A DNA stretch of 64,000 nt. Source: Pararhizobium polonicum (GTDB lineage Bacteria; Pseudomonadota; Alphaproteobacteria; Rhizobiales; Rhizobiaceae). The notes under the pieces were generated by a model. It was given only the letters and a program-made list of their open reading frames with translations, did not search any database and was not told where the DNA came from. Position 1 is the first letter of the stretch, and every line of letters begins with the position of its first letter. Positions 36,126 to 45,298 of this stretch are shown here, one piece after another. Made by a program: the position numbers and the translations under genes. The DNA lies in contig NZ_LGLV01000006.1 in the NCBI RefSeq assembly GCF_001687365.1, forward strand, positions 124,001 to 188,000, in the 5' to 3' direction.

Positions 36126-36276
36126 ATGAACATACTGCATGGAATGACCGCCGTGATCATCGGTGGCGCTACCGGCATCGGCCGCGCCGCAGCGCTTCAT
36201 CGAGGAGGGCGCCTTCGTCTGGATCTTCGGCCGCCGGCAGGAAGCGCTCGGCGCTGCGGTGGCCGACCTCGACTGA
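36126..36276 (+). pseudogene. SDR fragment, frameshifted and truncated
   Basis: After an AAGAAGGATGG site, ATG 36126 gives MNILHGMTAVIIGGATGIGR, a typical SDR start with the GGATGIG cofactor motif. Just after it the homology shifts frame to RFIEEGAFVWIFGRRQEALG and ends AAVADLD at TGA 36276. About 50 residues remain of roughly 250. The following DNA turns into an ABC permease tail. Confidence 0.65.
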
Positions 36277-36319
36277 CTCTACGCAGCGGTGAAGGCCGAG
36301 CGCAGTCATCGCCGCGAGC

Positions 36320-36642
36320 GCGCTGATGGGCATGGGCGGCGCATTCCTCACGTTGTCGGCGTTCAGCAGCTTCTTCCCGACCATGGTGCAGGGACGCGGT
36401 TGGATCTGCATCGTGCTCGTCGTCTTTGCCTCCTGGCGGCCGGGGCGTGCGCTGTTCGGCGCATTGCTCTTTGCCTTCTTCGATGCCTTCCAGCTTCGGC
36501 TTCAGACAGCCGTCGACGGTGTGCCCTACCAGATCTTCCTGATGACGCCCTATGTTCTGTCGATCGTCGCGCTTGTCGTCAGGCCCGCCACGCCCGCGTG
36601 CCGCAGGCCCTGATGCAGCCTTACCGGCGCGGCGAGCGATAA
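36320..36642 (+). pseudogene. BMP/nucleoside-type ABC permease, 3' fragment
   Basis: Frame ALMGMGGAFLTLSAFSSFFP, GRGWICIVLVVFASWRPGRA and YQIFLMTPYVLSIVALVV is the C-terminal part of a YufQ/NupQ-type permease of BMP-family importers. Near 36590 it moves frame to ARVPQALMQPYRRGER before TAA 36640-36642. Such permeases often precede purine/pyrimidine deaminase genes, and an intact amidohydrolase gene follows 24 bases downstream. The transport part of that operon has therefore been lost here. Confidence 0.65.
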
Positions 36643-36666
36643 TTGCTTTCACTCAACGAGGTTTCC

Positions 36667-37956
36667 ATGTTCGACCTGATTATCCGCAGCGCAAATCTTC
36701 CCGATGGCCGCAAGGGCATCGATATCGGCATCACGGGCGGCAAGATCAGTGCCATCGATAGATCGATCGCGGCGCAGGCGGGGGAGGAAATCGATGCCAT
36801 CGGACGGCTGGTGAGCCCGCCCTTCGTCGATCCGCATTTTCACATGGACGCGACTTTATCCCTCGGCCTGCCGCGCATGAACGTGTCCGGCACATTGCTC
36901 GAAGGCATCGCGCTCTGGGGCGAGCTCCGCCCGATCGTGACGAAAGAGGAACTTGTAGACCGTGCCCTGCGCTATTGCGATCTGGCGGTGACGCAAGGTC
37001 TGCTGTTCATTCGCAGTCATGTCGATACCAGTGATCCGAAACTGGTGACGGTCGAGGCGATGATCGAGGTTCGCGAGAAGGTCGCACCCTATATCGACCT
37101 GCAACTGGTCGCCTTCCCACAGGATGGCTATTATCGCGCAGCCGATGGCATCAGTTCATTCAACCGGGCGCTGGACATGGGCGTCGATATCGTTGGTGGC
37201 ATTCCGCATTTCGAGCGTACCATGGGGGATGGTACGGCCTCGGTCGAGGCTCTCTGCCGCATCGCCGCCGATCGTGGCCTGCCGGTGGACATGCATTGCG
37301 ACGAGACCGACGATCCCCTGTCGCGCCACATCGAGACACTGGCCGCGCAAACCATCCGCTTCGGCCTTCAAGGCCGCGTCGCCGGTTCGCATCTGACCTC
37401 GATGCATTCGATGGACAACTACTACGTCTCCAAGCTGATCCCGCTGATGGCGGAAGCGCGGATCAACGTCATTCCCAATCCCCTGATCAACATTATGCTG
37501 CAGGGCCGGCACGACACCTATCCCAAGCGCCGCGGCATGACCCGCGTACGTGAATTGATGGATGCCGGGCTTAATGTTTCCTTTGGGCACGATTGCGTCA
37601 TGGATCCCTGGTATTCGATGGGATCGGGCGACATGCTGGAGGTTGGCCACATGGCCATCCATGTCGCGCAGATGGCCGGCATCGACGACAAGAAGAAGAT
37701 CTTCGACGCGTTGACCGTCAATTCGGCAAAGACGATGGGCCTCGAAGGCTATGGCCTGGAAGTCGGCTGCAATGCCGACCTCGTCATCCTCCAGGCGCAG
37801 GATACGCTGGAAGCGCTACGGCTGAAACCGAACCGGCTGGCGGTGCTCCGCCGGGGTAAGGTCATTGCCCGTTCGGCGCCGCGCATCGGCGAGCTTTTGC
37901 TTGCCGGGCGCCCGGCAAGGATCGATAGCAGTCTGGATTATGCGCCTCGCGACTGA
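36667..37956 (+). CDS. Cytosine deaminase-like amidohydrolase
   Basis: A 429-residue metal-dependent amidohydrolase of the CodA (cytosine deaminase) branch. Metal and catalytic motifs: DPHFHMDATL, FIRSHVDTSDP, MHCDETDDP (His and Glu), SHLTSMHSMDN and FGHDCVMDPWY. All expected His/Asp residues are present, so the enzyme looks intact. It would deaminate or hydrolyse a nucleobase-like or N-substituted substrate in the cytoplasm. ATG 36667 is chosen because the metalloprotein N-terminus (MFDLIIRSANL) starts there. Its former transporter upstream is a relic, so the gene may be an orphan left by rearrangement, or may serve the nearby N-heterocycle island. Confidence 0.88.
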   Translation: MFDLIIRSANLPDGRKGIDIGITGGKISAIDRSIAAQAGEEIDAIGRLVSPPFVDPHFHMDATLSLGLPRMNVSGTLLEGIALWGELRPIVTKEELVDRALRYCDLAVTQGLLFIRSHVDTSDPKLVTVEAMIEVREKVAPYIDLQLVAFPQDGYYRAADGISSFNRALDMGVDIVGGIPHFERTMGDGTASVEALCRIAADRGLPVDMHCDETDDPLSRHIETLAAQTIRFGLQGRVAGSHLTSMHSMDNYYVSKLIPLMAEARINVIPNPLINIMLQGRHDTYPKRRGMTRVRELMDAGLNVSFGHDCVMDPWYSMGSGDMLEVGHMAIHVAQMAGIDDKKKIFDALTVNSAKTMGLEGYGLEVGCNADLVILQAQDTLEALRLKPNRLAVLRRGKVIARSAPRIGELLLAGRPARIDSSLDYAPRD

Positions 37957-38139
37957 GGCGCGGTCTGGAGTGAACCACTCGGACTGGGCCACGGGACTCG
38001 AAAAAACTGATACGTTCTGTGGGCCTCAGTCGGATAAGGCTCATGAAATCCAGAGGAGCATATCGATGGCGTTCAATGCCATTCAAGCTACAGCTTTGCC
38101 AGGATATCCGAAACGGTATCACTGGGCGGCATGACTCAT

Positions 38140-38620
38140 GACGCACTTACGGGGCGTCGGCCAACCTCATCCAGTTTTGGCTGACACAGTTCGGTCGCGG
38201 CGAACTGAACGATGAGGACCCCTCCATCGTCACCGGCCCGCGACCTGCTCCGTCAGACGACGGTGAAAAATGACCGGCCTTCTGAGGATCATTTTCTATT
38301 GCCGATCCGCGGCAAGAGCCTCGAATCTCAGTGATGCCGAACATGTTACGATTATTGAGGACATCCAGGGCGAGTTGCCCTGCTATGGATATTACCGCGT
38401 GACGCATGAGCTTCACCGACGGGGCATCTCGTCAATCACAAGCATGTTGCTTATGTAATGCGGGCCAATGGATCGGGGATCAAGTCGTGCAGGCGTTATG
38501 TTGGCGCGACGGACAGCAACCACGATTTGCCCGTCTACCCGTACCGCATCCCGATTCCGGATCGACCCGACATGGTCTGGGTCGCCGATTTTACGTAGAT
38601 TCGTATTCCCTCTGGCTTCT
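38140..38620 (+). pseudogene. IS3-family transposase remnant
   Basis: In shifting frames the DNA reads NLSDAEHVTIIEDIQGELPC, YGYYRVTHELHRRGIS, then VAYVMRANGSGIKSCRRYVG, TDSNHDLPVYPYRIPIPDRP and DMVWVADFT followed by a stop. These are the HTH_21 and first rve segments of IS3-type OrfB transposases, including the first catalytic Asp in WVADF. It has several frameshifts and stops and ends where an IS630 remnant begins. The stretch 37957-38139 before it holds no gene I can name. Confidence 0.7.
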
Positions 38621-39457
38621 GCGGTGCGCAGGTGTGCCGTGATTTTGGAGAATGCCATCCCGATCGGATTGAGGTCGGGGGTAGGGTGGCAGGAAGAGGA
38701 ACCATGCGCCGTGATCCTACAGGATTTCGGCGGCCTTTTTGCTTTTCTGGACGCCAGGCTGTCGAGGATGATGACATCGCCGCGCAATAGAGGTGGGGCG
38801 AGCTGGGTTTCAATATAGGATCGAAGGCGGCGCTATTCATGGGGCGGTTGATGATCCATGGCGCGGTCAGCCCGAAGCATCCGAGGGTGGCGATGAAGGT
38901 CTGCGTTCCCCAATGTCCGAACGGCGCAGTCATGTGTAATCGTGGCCGCGCGGGCAACGGCCCCGAAAAGGCACCATCTTCGTGTTCACGGATGTTTCGT
39001 CAATATAGGCAAGACGGTGCGGTTCCAGCCGGATGCGTGGCCGGCGTTTTGTGATTCTGCCGTACCGCCCGCGTGCGCGTTCCGATGCCATTTAATATGT
39101 GAATTCTTCGGCCACCAGCGCCCGTGACAGGGGCGAAGGCGGAAACCGAGCCACGCATGTGGTCAGGGATCCCAGCCAGTTCCGGCAGGGTGATGTTGGG
39201 TTTGGTCTTGACCCGAGCAATCAGAAAGAACCCTCCGGACGCGAGCTTGCCGTGGCCGGAGGGGCCTGATGGAGTGGCGATATCGCTCCCGTCGTGCAGT
39301 GGCGTTGCATGATGTGGATTGCCGTGCCGTTACCAATGGCGAAGTGGCGGGCGGCCGAACGACAGGAATATCCCGCCTCAACCATGGCCACCACGCGTTC
39401 GTGAATATCCTGTGATTGTGATTTGCCTATCAAACGCCTCCAATTGAAGGGAATCAT
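38615..39457 (-). pseudogene. IS630-family transposase remnant
   Basis: On the minus strand, pieces appear in order: SQSQDIHERVVAMVEAGYSC and RSAARHFAIGNG (N-terminal HTH), LAYIDETSVNTKMVPFRGRC with the D-E-T catalytic motif, MTAPFGHWGTQTFIATLGCF, GDVIILDSLAS and DLNPIGMAFSKITAHL near the end. This is the IS630/Tc1-like pattern (…FIDET…GRAPRG…PHGHW…LDNLSSHK…PYSPDLNPIE). Several frameshifts and stops separate the pieces, so it is dead. It abuts the IS3 remnant and probably inserted into it. Confidence 0.7.
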
Positions 39458-39745
39458 GAAATCTGGCGAAAGCTAACAACAGACGATTCACGTTTTGTGA
39501 GCAACGCTTTAGCAGTCGACGGGAAGCGAAACTGCTTAGGAACGGCAAGGGAGGCAGTAACGTATACGGCGATTACCTCCATGAAGATCAGCGGGACATT
39601 CCCGTCCGTGTGCACGGACCCGATTGGGCTAGGATTTCTGCGTGTATGGTCAAAAATGCGTTATAGCGCTTGTGGTTAGCCTGTAAGCGGAAATACAACT
39701 TCCCAGTTGCCGTGATTTGGCTAACGAGGCAGTATTCGCGCAATC
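39458..39745. other. Intergenic stretch before the ROK gene
   Basis: About 290 bases between the IS630 remnant and the ROK regulator. A 60-codon open frame at 39497-39679 has no motif or good start. The stretch presumably holds the promoter of the regulator, but I see no convincing -35/-10 pair. Confidence 0.4.
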
Positions 39746-40945
39746 ATGAAAGCTGAAATGCTCAAAATAGACCAACGTACGACGCGTGCCATGAACCGCC
39801 GTCTGATCCTCAATCTTTTAAGACGGGAAGGATCGCTAAGCCGTGTGGAGATTGCCGAGATCACCGGTCTCAGCCGTGCGACGGTAACGTTTGTCGTCAA
39901 CGACCTGATTGCGGAAAATTATCTGGTGGAAGGGGAGACCGTGCGCGGCGCGGGCGGGCGTCGGCCAATACCGCTGGCGATCAATTATGCCGGTCATCTG
40001 GCCATCGGCATCAAGATGAATGTCGGCAGCCTGGAGTGCATCCTGACGGACCTATCGACTGAAGCCATTTCCACGGTGACGGTCAATTTTCTGGACCCGT
40101 CACCGGAAAGCGTTCTGGATGCTGCCGAAACCGCGATCCGCCATCTGATGACGGCCGCTCCGACAGATGCGGGTGCTGTCACCGGCATCGGGTTTTCCAT
40201 GCCTGGAACGATCGATGTGGAAAACGGTATCTGCATCAAAAGCCACCGCTTTTTCTGGGACAATGTGCCGTTTGCCGACATGCTCTACAAACGCGTTCAG
40301 GTTCCCGTCTGGATGGAGGACGATACGATTGCCTTTGCGCTGGCGCATCACCTTTTCGGGCTCGGTCGGCAATACAATACCTTCGGCGCGCTTGCGATTG
40401 GCGTGGGCATCGGCTGCGCGGCGGTCTCGAACGGTGTCGTTCTGCGCGGGGGGCACGGTCAGGCGGGCAAGCTCGGCCATACGATGCATAAATTGAACGG
40501 CGCATTGTGTGAATGCGGCCGGAAAGGTTGCCTGCAGGCCTATTATGCCGAACCCGTCATCGTTGAACGGTGGCGGACCGAAAAAGGGCTTGGACCGCAA
40601 CATGATCGCTTTTCCATGCGGGATGCTGCCTTGCAGGGCGAGCCGCTCGCCAAAGCGATCCTGCGTGAGGCGGGCGAAAATATCGGCATTCATCTGGCGG
40701 CATTCGTCGATATTGTCGATCCGGAGGTCATCGTGGTCGGTGGCGAGGCTGTCTGTTTCGGTGATCTGCTGTTTGGTCCGATGCGTGAGGCGCTGGATGT
40801 CTACTGCTACTCCAGGCCACCGGCGATCCTGCCGGACGAGCGCGACAATTTCTGGAGTTCGGGGGCCGCAGCCCTTGCGACGCAGCGGCTGTTCAATTTC
40901 GAAAAAGGGCCGGGATCGCAGCAGGGCGATTCGAGTATCGCCTGA
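39746..40945 (+). CDS. ROK-family transcriptional regulator
   Basis: A 399-residue NagC/XylR-type ROK repressor. N-terminal winged HTH: NRRLILNLLRREGSLSRVEI and TGLSRATVTFVVNDL. The sugar-kinase-like domain follows, with GIGFSMPGTID, MEDDTIAFALAHHLFG, IGVGIGCAAVSNGVVLRGG and the zinc motif CECGRKGCLQAYY. ROK repressors release DNA when a sugar binds. It converges on the beta-galactosidase operon, separated by a shared terminator, and a TAGTTT-N7-AAACTA dyad lies before that operon's first gene; it is the obvious candidate regulator. ATG 39746 is used; ATG 39758 (MLKIDQ) is possible. Confidence 0.92.
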   Translation: MKAEMLKIDQRTTRAMNRRLILNLLRREGSLSRVEIAEITGLSRATVTFVVNDLIAENYLVEGETVRGAGGRRPIPLAINYAGHLAIGIKMNVGSLECILTDLSTEAISTVTVNFLDPSPESVLDAAETAIRHLMTAAPTDAGAVTGIGFSMPGTIDVENGICIKSHRFFWDNVPFADMLYKRVQVPVWMEDDTIAFALAHHLFGLGRQYNTFGALAIGVGIGCAAVSNGVVLRGGHGQAGKLGHTMHKLNGALCECGRKGCLQAYYAEPVIVERWRTEKGLGPQHDRFSMRDAALQGEPLAKAILREAGENIGIHLAAFVDIVDPEVIVVGGEAVCFGDLLFGPMREALDVYCYSRPPAILPDERDNFWSSGAAALATQRLFNFEKGPGSQQGDSSIA

Positions 40946-40991
40946 TTGAGAATGAATTCGGCAGGCGGCTTATGGCGCTTGCCCATCATAA

Positions 40992-41029
40992 AAGACGGGG
41001 AACGGTATCGAAATACCGCTCCCCGTCTT
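40992..41029. terminator. Bidirectional intrinsic terminator
   Basis: A 17-base-pair stem (40992-41008 with 41013-41029, one mismatch) around a CGAA tetraloop, starting AAGACGGGG on the left arm. It is flanked by A residues on the left and T residues on the right, so it can stop both the ROK transcript and the converging beta-galactosidase operon. Confidence 0.85.
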
Positions 41030-41071
41030 CAATTCGGGACGGCAATGCCATCCCGTCTCTGGGAGGCGTTT

Positions 41072-43210
41072 TTAGTTGAGGTGGATGACGGCGCAGCCGT
41101 AGCCCTCAAGCGACAGGCTGCCATCAAGCTTGCGACCGCTCAAAAGATCCGTTCCGGCTGGAACACCCGGCACGATGGCGGCTGTCTCCAGGGTATTAAG
41201 CACAAACAGCAGCTTGCGGTCATCGGCGGTGCGCAGCGAAAGCTCGACACCTTCAGGCAAATCGGCGACCAGCGGTGTAATGCCTGCCGGGGACAGAACG
41301 AGTTCGTCCAGACTGCCGGCAAGTTCTTCAGTCAGATAGGTGCCGACATAGATGACGCGACCCTTGCCAACCTTGCGGGAGGTGATGGCCGGGCGATCCT
41401 TGGCAAACCGGTTTGACCATGTGCCGATGGTCTGCGTGTCACCGGACAGCTCCAGCAGTTCATAGAGATGTTCAACCGTAATGGTCTTGCCGCCGATGTC
41501 GATCGTATATCTTCGCTCCGAAGACGAGGATGGCAGCGGCGATGGCGGCGCATACATGCCCTGCTCAGGGCCGGACCGCTGGAACAGGCCTTCGCCGCCT
41601 TTTGCGACGAGACGGCCGAACTCTTCGACTTTGACGCCGGAAAGCTTGCTCAACGATGCGCCCGGCGCCTGCTCGCGGATGATATGATTGTTTTCATCGC
41701 GCGTGCCGGTCATGGCGCCAACGATCAGTGTTCCACCATTTTCCACATAGCTCTCGAGCTTGGGTGTCCAATTGTTGTTCCACATGACCCAATGGGGGAT
41801 ATAGAAAGCCTTGAGCTTGGAAAGATCGTCTTCCGGATGTACAAAACCGCAGGCGATGCCACGTTTGTAGCAATGGCGATGCATGACGATGGCATCTTCA
41901 AGCGGTGAGGGCAGGCCGATCGGATATGTCTTGTGGGCTTCCTGATTGTCGAAATCGGCCCCGGCGATCCCCAGATCGATGTGCACCGATGTGCCGAGCA
42001 GCTTGTCCTTGATGGTGTGGATGTCGGAGGCGAACTGCTTGGCTTCCTCGTAGCGACGGCGGGTGACATCATCGTGGTCGACAATGCCCATCCAGTAGAT
42101 TTCGGCGCCAAAATGCGCCGGACGCCAGCGGAAGAACATTAGGCCATCGGCACCGCGCGCCACCGATGACAGTGCCATTCTGCGCATTTCACCGGGTTCC
42201 GGGTTCATGGTCGTGAAGGAGGGCTGGCTTCCCAGGCCAGATGCCTGTTCCGGAACGATGAAATTGCCGGTGTAGCTGCGGCAGACATCCATCTGCAGCG
42301 CCTGTGTTGCCGCGTGGCCGCCGGTGCGGCGGAATTCGTCGTAGAGCATCGGATAGATATCGAAGCCGATAAAATCCAGATCCTGTCCGAACTGGCCGCG
42401 GAAATCGATATCCGTCAGATTGCCGAGGTTGTGGAAGATGAACCAGTCCTGATTGGTGGCGCGCAGAATTTCGACCTGATCGAACTGGAATCGTGCCGTG
42501 GCGATGGCAAGGAAGCGGTGATAATCCTGCACATGGCCGGGGCTGAGATAGGACGGCGCCATCGGAAATGGCAGAACCACCTGGTCGAAATGATCGTAGG
42601 CCGTCGCCCAGAAATTTCCGCCCCAGGCAAAATTCAGATCACCGATCGTATCGTATTTGTGCCGCAGGAAATTGCGGAACTCCAGCGCAGCGGAATCGGA
42701 GAAGGATTCCGAGACCGTGGTGTTCAGCTCATTGTCCGTCTGCCAGCCGATGACATAAGGGTTGTCCTTGTAGTGGTCGGCCATCGCCTTGGTGATGCGG
42801 CGGCTGTGCTGGCGCAGCACCGGACTTGTCGTGTCGCAATGCTGACGGGAACCGTGGCTGGCGCGGCGGCCGTTGCGGTCCACGCGCAGGACTTCGGGAT
42901 AGTTTGCTGTCAGCCAGCGCGGCGGCGTTGCTGTTGGCGTGCACAGGATGGTGTTGATGCCGGTTTCCCCCAGAACCTCGATGGCCCGGTCGAAAAGATC
43001 GAAATCGAACTTGCCCTCATAGGGCTCCCAGAGATGCCAGGCAAACTCGCCCATACGAACGGTGTTGAAGCCGGCCGCCTTCATCCGGTCGGCGTCGCGC
43101 TGCCAGTAGCTTTCGTCCACATGTTCGGGATAATGGGGCACGCCCAGAAGAAAATCGTCAAGGTTGAGCGGGCGCCAGGCTGAAAGCGGCGCGGGTTGTG
43201 AACGTCTCAT
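41072..43210 (-). CDS. GH42 beta-galactosidase
   Basis: A 712-residue glycoside hydrolase of family 42, a retaining beta-galactosidase. N-terminal TIM barrel: LLGVPHYPEHVDESYW, FNTVRMGEFAWHLWEPYEG, TPTATPPRWLTANYPEVL, acid/base Glu161 in GWQTDNELN and nucleophile Glu321 in NFIVPEQASG. A trimerisation/Rossmann-like domain (GGTLIVGAMTGTRDENN) and a C-terminal beta domain follow. No signal peptide, so it acts on imported galactosides inside the cell. It is the last gene of the ABC import operon, 24 bases after the ATPase gene, and is followed by a strong terminator. Confidence 0.95.
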   Translation of the reverse strand: MRRSQPAPLSAWRPLNLDDFLLGVPHYPEHVDESYWQRDADRMKAAGFNTVRMGEFAWHLWEPYEGKFDFDLFDRAIEVLGETGINTILCTPTATPPRWLTANYPEVLRVDRNGRRASHGSRQHCDTTSPVLRQHSRRITKAMADHYKDNPYVIGWQTDNELNTTVSESFSDSAALEFRNFLRHKYDTIGDLNFAWGGNFWATAYDHFDQVVLPFPMAPSYLSPGHVQDYHRFLAIATARFQFDQVEILRATNQDWFIFHNLGNLTDIDFRGQFGQDLDFIGFDIYPMLYDEFRRTGGHAATQALQMDVCRSYTGNFIVPEQASGLGSQPSFTTMNPEPGEMRRMALSSVARGADGLMFFRWRPAHFGAEIYWMGIVDHDDVTRRRYEEAKQFASDIHTIKDKLLGTSVHIDLGIAGADFDNQEAHKTYPIGLPSPLEDAIVMHRHCYKRGIACGFVHPEDDLSKLKAFYIPHWVMWNNNWTPKLESYVENGGTLIVGAMTGTRDENNHIIREQAPGASLSKLSGVKVEEFGRLVAKGGEGLFQRSGPEQGMYAPPSPLPSSSSERRYTIDIGGKTITVEHLYELLELSGDTQTIGTWSNRFAKDRPAITSRKVGKGRVIYVGTYLTEELAGSLDELVLSPAGITPLVADLPEGVELSLRTADDRKLLFVLNTLETAAIVPGVPAGTDLLSGRKLDGSLSLEGYGCAVIHLN

Positions 43211-43234
43211 GGTTCTTGCGGACTCCGTTTATAT

Positions 43235-44380
43235 TTATTTTTCGGCAAATGGCTTGTCGGGCGATAACGTCGCGCCGTCGGACCCAAAGAGATACGCATC
43301 GGCAATATCGAAGGTGACGCGCACGGCGCTGCCCGCCTCGAACGGCACGATGTCGCCCATCTGCAGGGTGACATTGTGAGTGCCGGTGTCCGATCCGACG
43401 GTGCGCAGCGGCGAGGCATCGGCGTAAACGACGGTTTCGCGGCCGAGATGTTCGACAAGCCGGACCGTGGCATCAAAGGACGGGGATGCGGCTTGCTCGT
43501 CTGAAACGACTTTCAGCCGTTCGGGGCGGACGCCGACAGTGACCTTGTCGCCGACCTTCAGGCCATTCGGCTTCAGCGCCGGGAAAACAACGCCGGTCAG
43601 GCCGTCGATGGCGATCGCCACGCCGGATGCGTCAATGCTTGCCACTTTGCCCTCGGCAAAGTTCATGCGCGGTGCACCAAGGAAGCCTGCGACAAACTGG
43701 TTGACCGGATTGGCATAAAGTCCAAGCGGCGAGCCAACCTGCTCGATTTCGCCCCTATTGAGCACGACGATGCGGCTGGCCATGGTCATGGCCTCCACCT
43801 GATCGTGGGTCACATAGATCATCGTCGAACCGAGCTCACTGTGCAGGGTCGACAGCTCGACTCGCATCTGGGTGCGCAACGCCGCGTCGAGATTGGATAA
43901 CGGCTCGTCGAACAGGAAAACTTCCGGCGACCGTGTGATCGCCCGGCCGATGGCCACACGCTGGCGCTGACCGCCGGAAAGCTGTTTCGGGCGCTTGTCG
44001 AGCTGTTCGGTGATGCGCAGAATTTCTGCCGCGCGTTTAACGGCGGCGTCGATTTCAGCCTTTGGCCGGTTGGCCATTCGCAGGCCAAATCCCATGTTCT
44101 CGGCGACCGTCATATGGGGATAAAGCGCGTAGGACTGGAAGACCATGGCGATGCCCCGGTCTCCCGGCTCTTCCTTCGTCACGTCCTGGCCGTTGATGAA
44201 CAGGTTGCCGGAGGAAATACTCTCCAGCCCAGCAATGGTCTTCAGCAGCGTGGATTTGCCACAGCCGGATGGGCCGACCATGACGATGAATTCGCCTTTG
44301 TCGATGGTCAGATTGATGTTCTTCAAGGCATGGAAGCCGCTATAGTGCTTCTCGACATTGCGGATTTCGACGCTGGTCAT
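43235..44380 (-). CDS. ABC transporter ATPase (UgpC/MsmK/LacK-like)
   Basis: A 381-residue sugar-importer ATPase (CUT1 type). Walker A GPSGCGKST, Q-loop [18 protein letters not shown], signature [10 protein letters not shown], Walker [17 protein letters not shown]-loop VTHDQVEA, then a TOBE/OB regulatory domain containing VGVRPERLKV. It energises the two permeases encoded upstream. AAGGAACCC precedes ATG 44380. The gene lies between the permeases and the beta-galactosidase gene. Confidence 0.94.
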   Translation of the reverse strand: MTSVEIRNVEKHYSGFHALKNINLTIDKGEFIVMVGPSGCGKSTLLKTIAGLESISSGNLFINGQDVTKEEPGDRGIAMVFQSYALYPHMTVAENMGFGLRMANRPKAEIDAAVKRAAEILRITEQLDKRPKQLSGGQRQRVAIGRAITRSPEVFLFDEPLSNLDAALRTQMRVELSTLHSELGSTMIYVTHDQVEAMTMASRIVVLNRGEIEQVGSPLGLYANPVNQFVAGFLGAPRMNFAEGKVASIDASGVAIAIDGLTGVVFPALKPNGLKVGDKVTVGVRPERLKVVSDEQAASPSFDATVRLVEHLGRETVVYADASPLRTVGSDTGTHNVTLQMGDIVPFEAGSAVRVTFDIADAYLFGSDGATLSPDKPFAEK

Positions 44381-44444
44381 CTCGATAGGGTTCCTTCGGT
44401 CGTTTCTTGTTGCGTCAGGGCGCCGTGCGGGCAGGCTGTTAAGG

Positions 44445-45296
44445 TCATCCCTTGATCGCCCCCATCGTCAGCCCCGATACGAAGTGTTTCTGCATGAGGA
44501 AGAACATCAGCACCGGCGGTACGGCGACGAAGATCGTTGCGGCGGAAACCACGTTCCACGCCGAGACCCACTCGCCCTTGAGGTTGGACAGGCCGGCGGT
44601 AACCGGCTTGACCGCGTCGCTCTGGGTCAGCACCAGCGCCCAGAAATAGTCGTTCCAGATGAAGGTGAATGTCAGGATCGCCAGCGCTGCCAGCGCCGGG
44701 CGCACGAGGGGTACGACGACATAGCGAAGGATCTGCCAGGGCGAGGCGCCTTCGGCGCGGGCTGCCTGAAACAGTTCGTCTGGCAGCGCTGCGATGAAAT
44801 TGCGCATGAAGAGCGTGGCAAAGCCGGTCTGAAAGGCAATGTGAAAGACCATGAGGGCAAAGAAGGTGTCGTAGAGTCCGATCTTCACCATTAGATCGCG
44901 GATCGGGATCATCATGATCTGTTGGGGCAGGAAGTTGCCGCCGACAAACAGCGCAAAGATCAGCATGGAGCCGCGAAAGCGGTGGCGCGACAGCACATAA
45001 CCGGTCAGTGTCGACAGGATCAGGACCGCGATCACCGAGGGGATGGTGATGATCAGGCTGTTGGTGAAATAACGCAGCATCTTGGTCTGCTGGAAGACCG
45101 CCATGTAATTTTCGACAAGATTGAACTTTGTCGGCCAGCCCCAGTAATTGCCGGCCATGACGTCGTCAAACGAGCGGAACGAGGTCATGATGACGGCCAG
45201 AAGCGGCAGAAGCCAGAGCGCCAGAATGAGCCAGATCATCGCCATATAAGCAAAGCGCGACAGGGGTTTGTTTTCAGCGATGGGACGCGGATACAT
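44445..45296 (-). CDS. ABC sugar permease (MalG/LacG-like)
   Basis: A 283-residue CUT1 permease with six helices. EAA loop: LFQAARAEGASPWQILRYVVVPLVRPAL. The C-terminus (FFLMQKHFVSGLTMGAIKG) is the conserved end of MalG-type subunits. It pairs with the MalF-like protein encoded two bases upstream and together they form the channel of the galactoside importer. Confidence 0.94.
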   Translation of the reverse strand: MYPRPIAENKPLSRFAYMAMIWLILALWLLPLLAVIMTSFRSFDDVMAGNYWGWPTKFNLVENYMAVFQQTKMLRYFTNSLIITIPSVIAVLILSTLTGYVLSRHRFRGSMLIFALFVGGNFLPQQIMMIPIRDLMVKIGLYDTFFALMVFHIAFQTGFATLFMRNFIAALPDELFQAARAEGASPWQILRYVVVPLVRPALAALAILTFTFIWNDYFWALVLTQSDAVKPVTAGLSNLKGEWVSAWNVVSAATIFVAVPPVLMFFLMQKHFVSGLTMGAIKG

Positions 45297-45298
45297 GC

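Noticed and set aside
39497-39679. 60-codon plus frame before the ROK gene
   Set aside because: No ribosome site or motif; probably chance.
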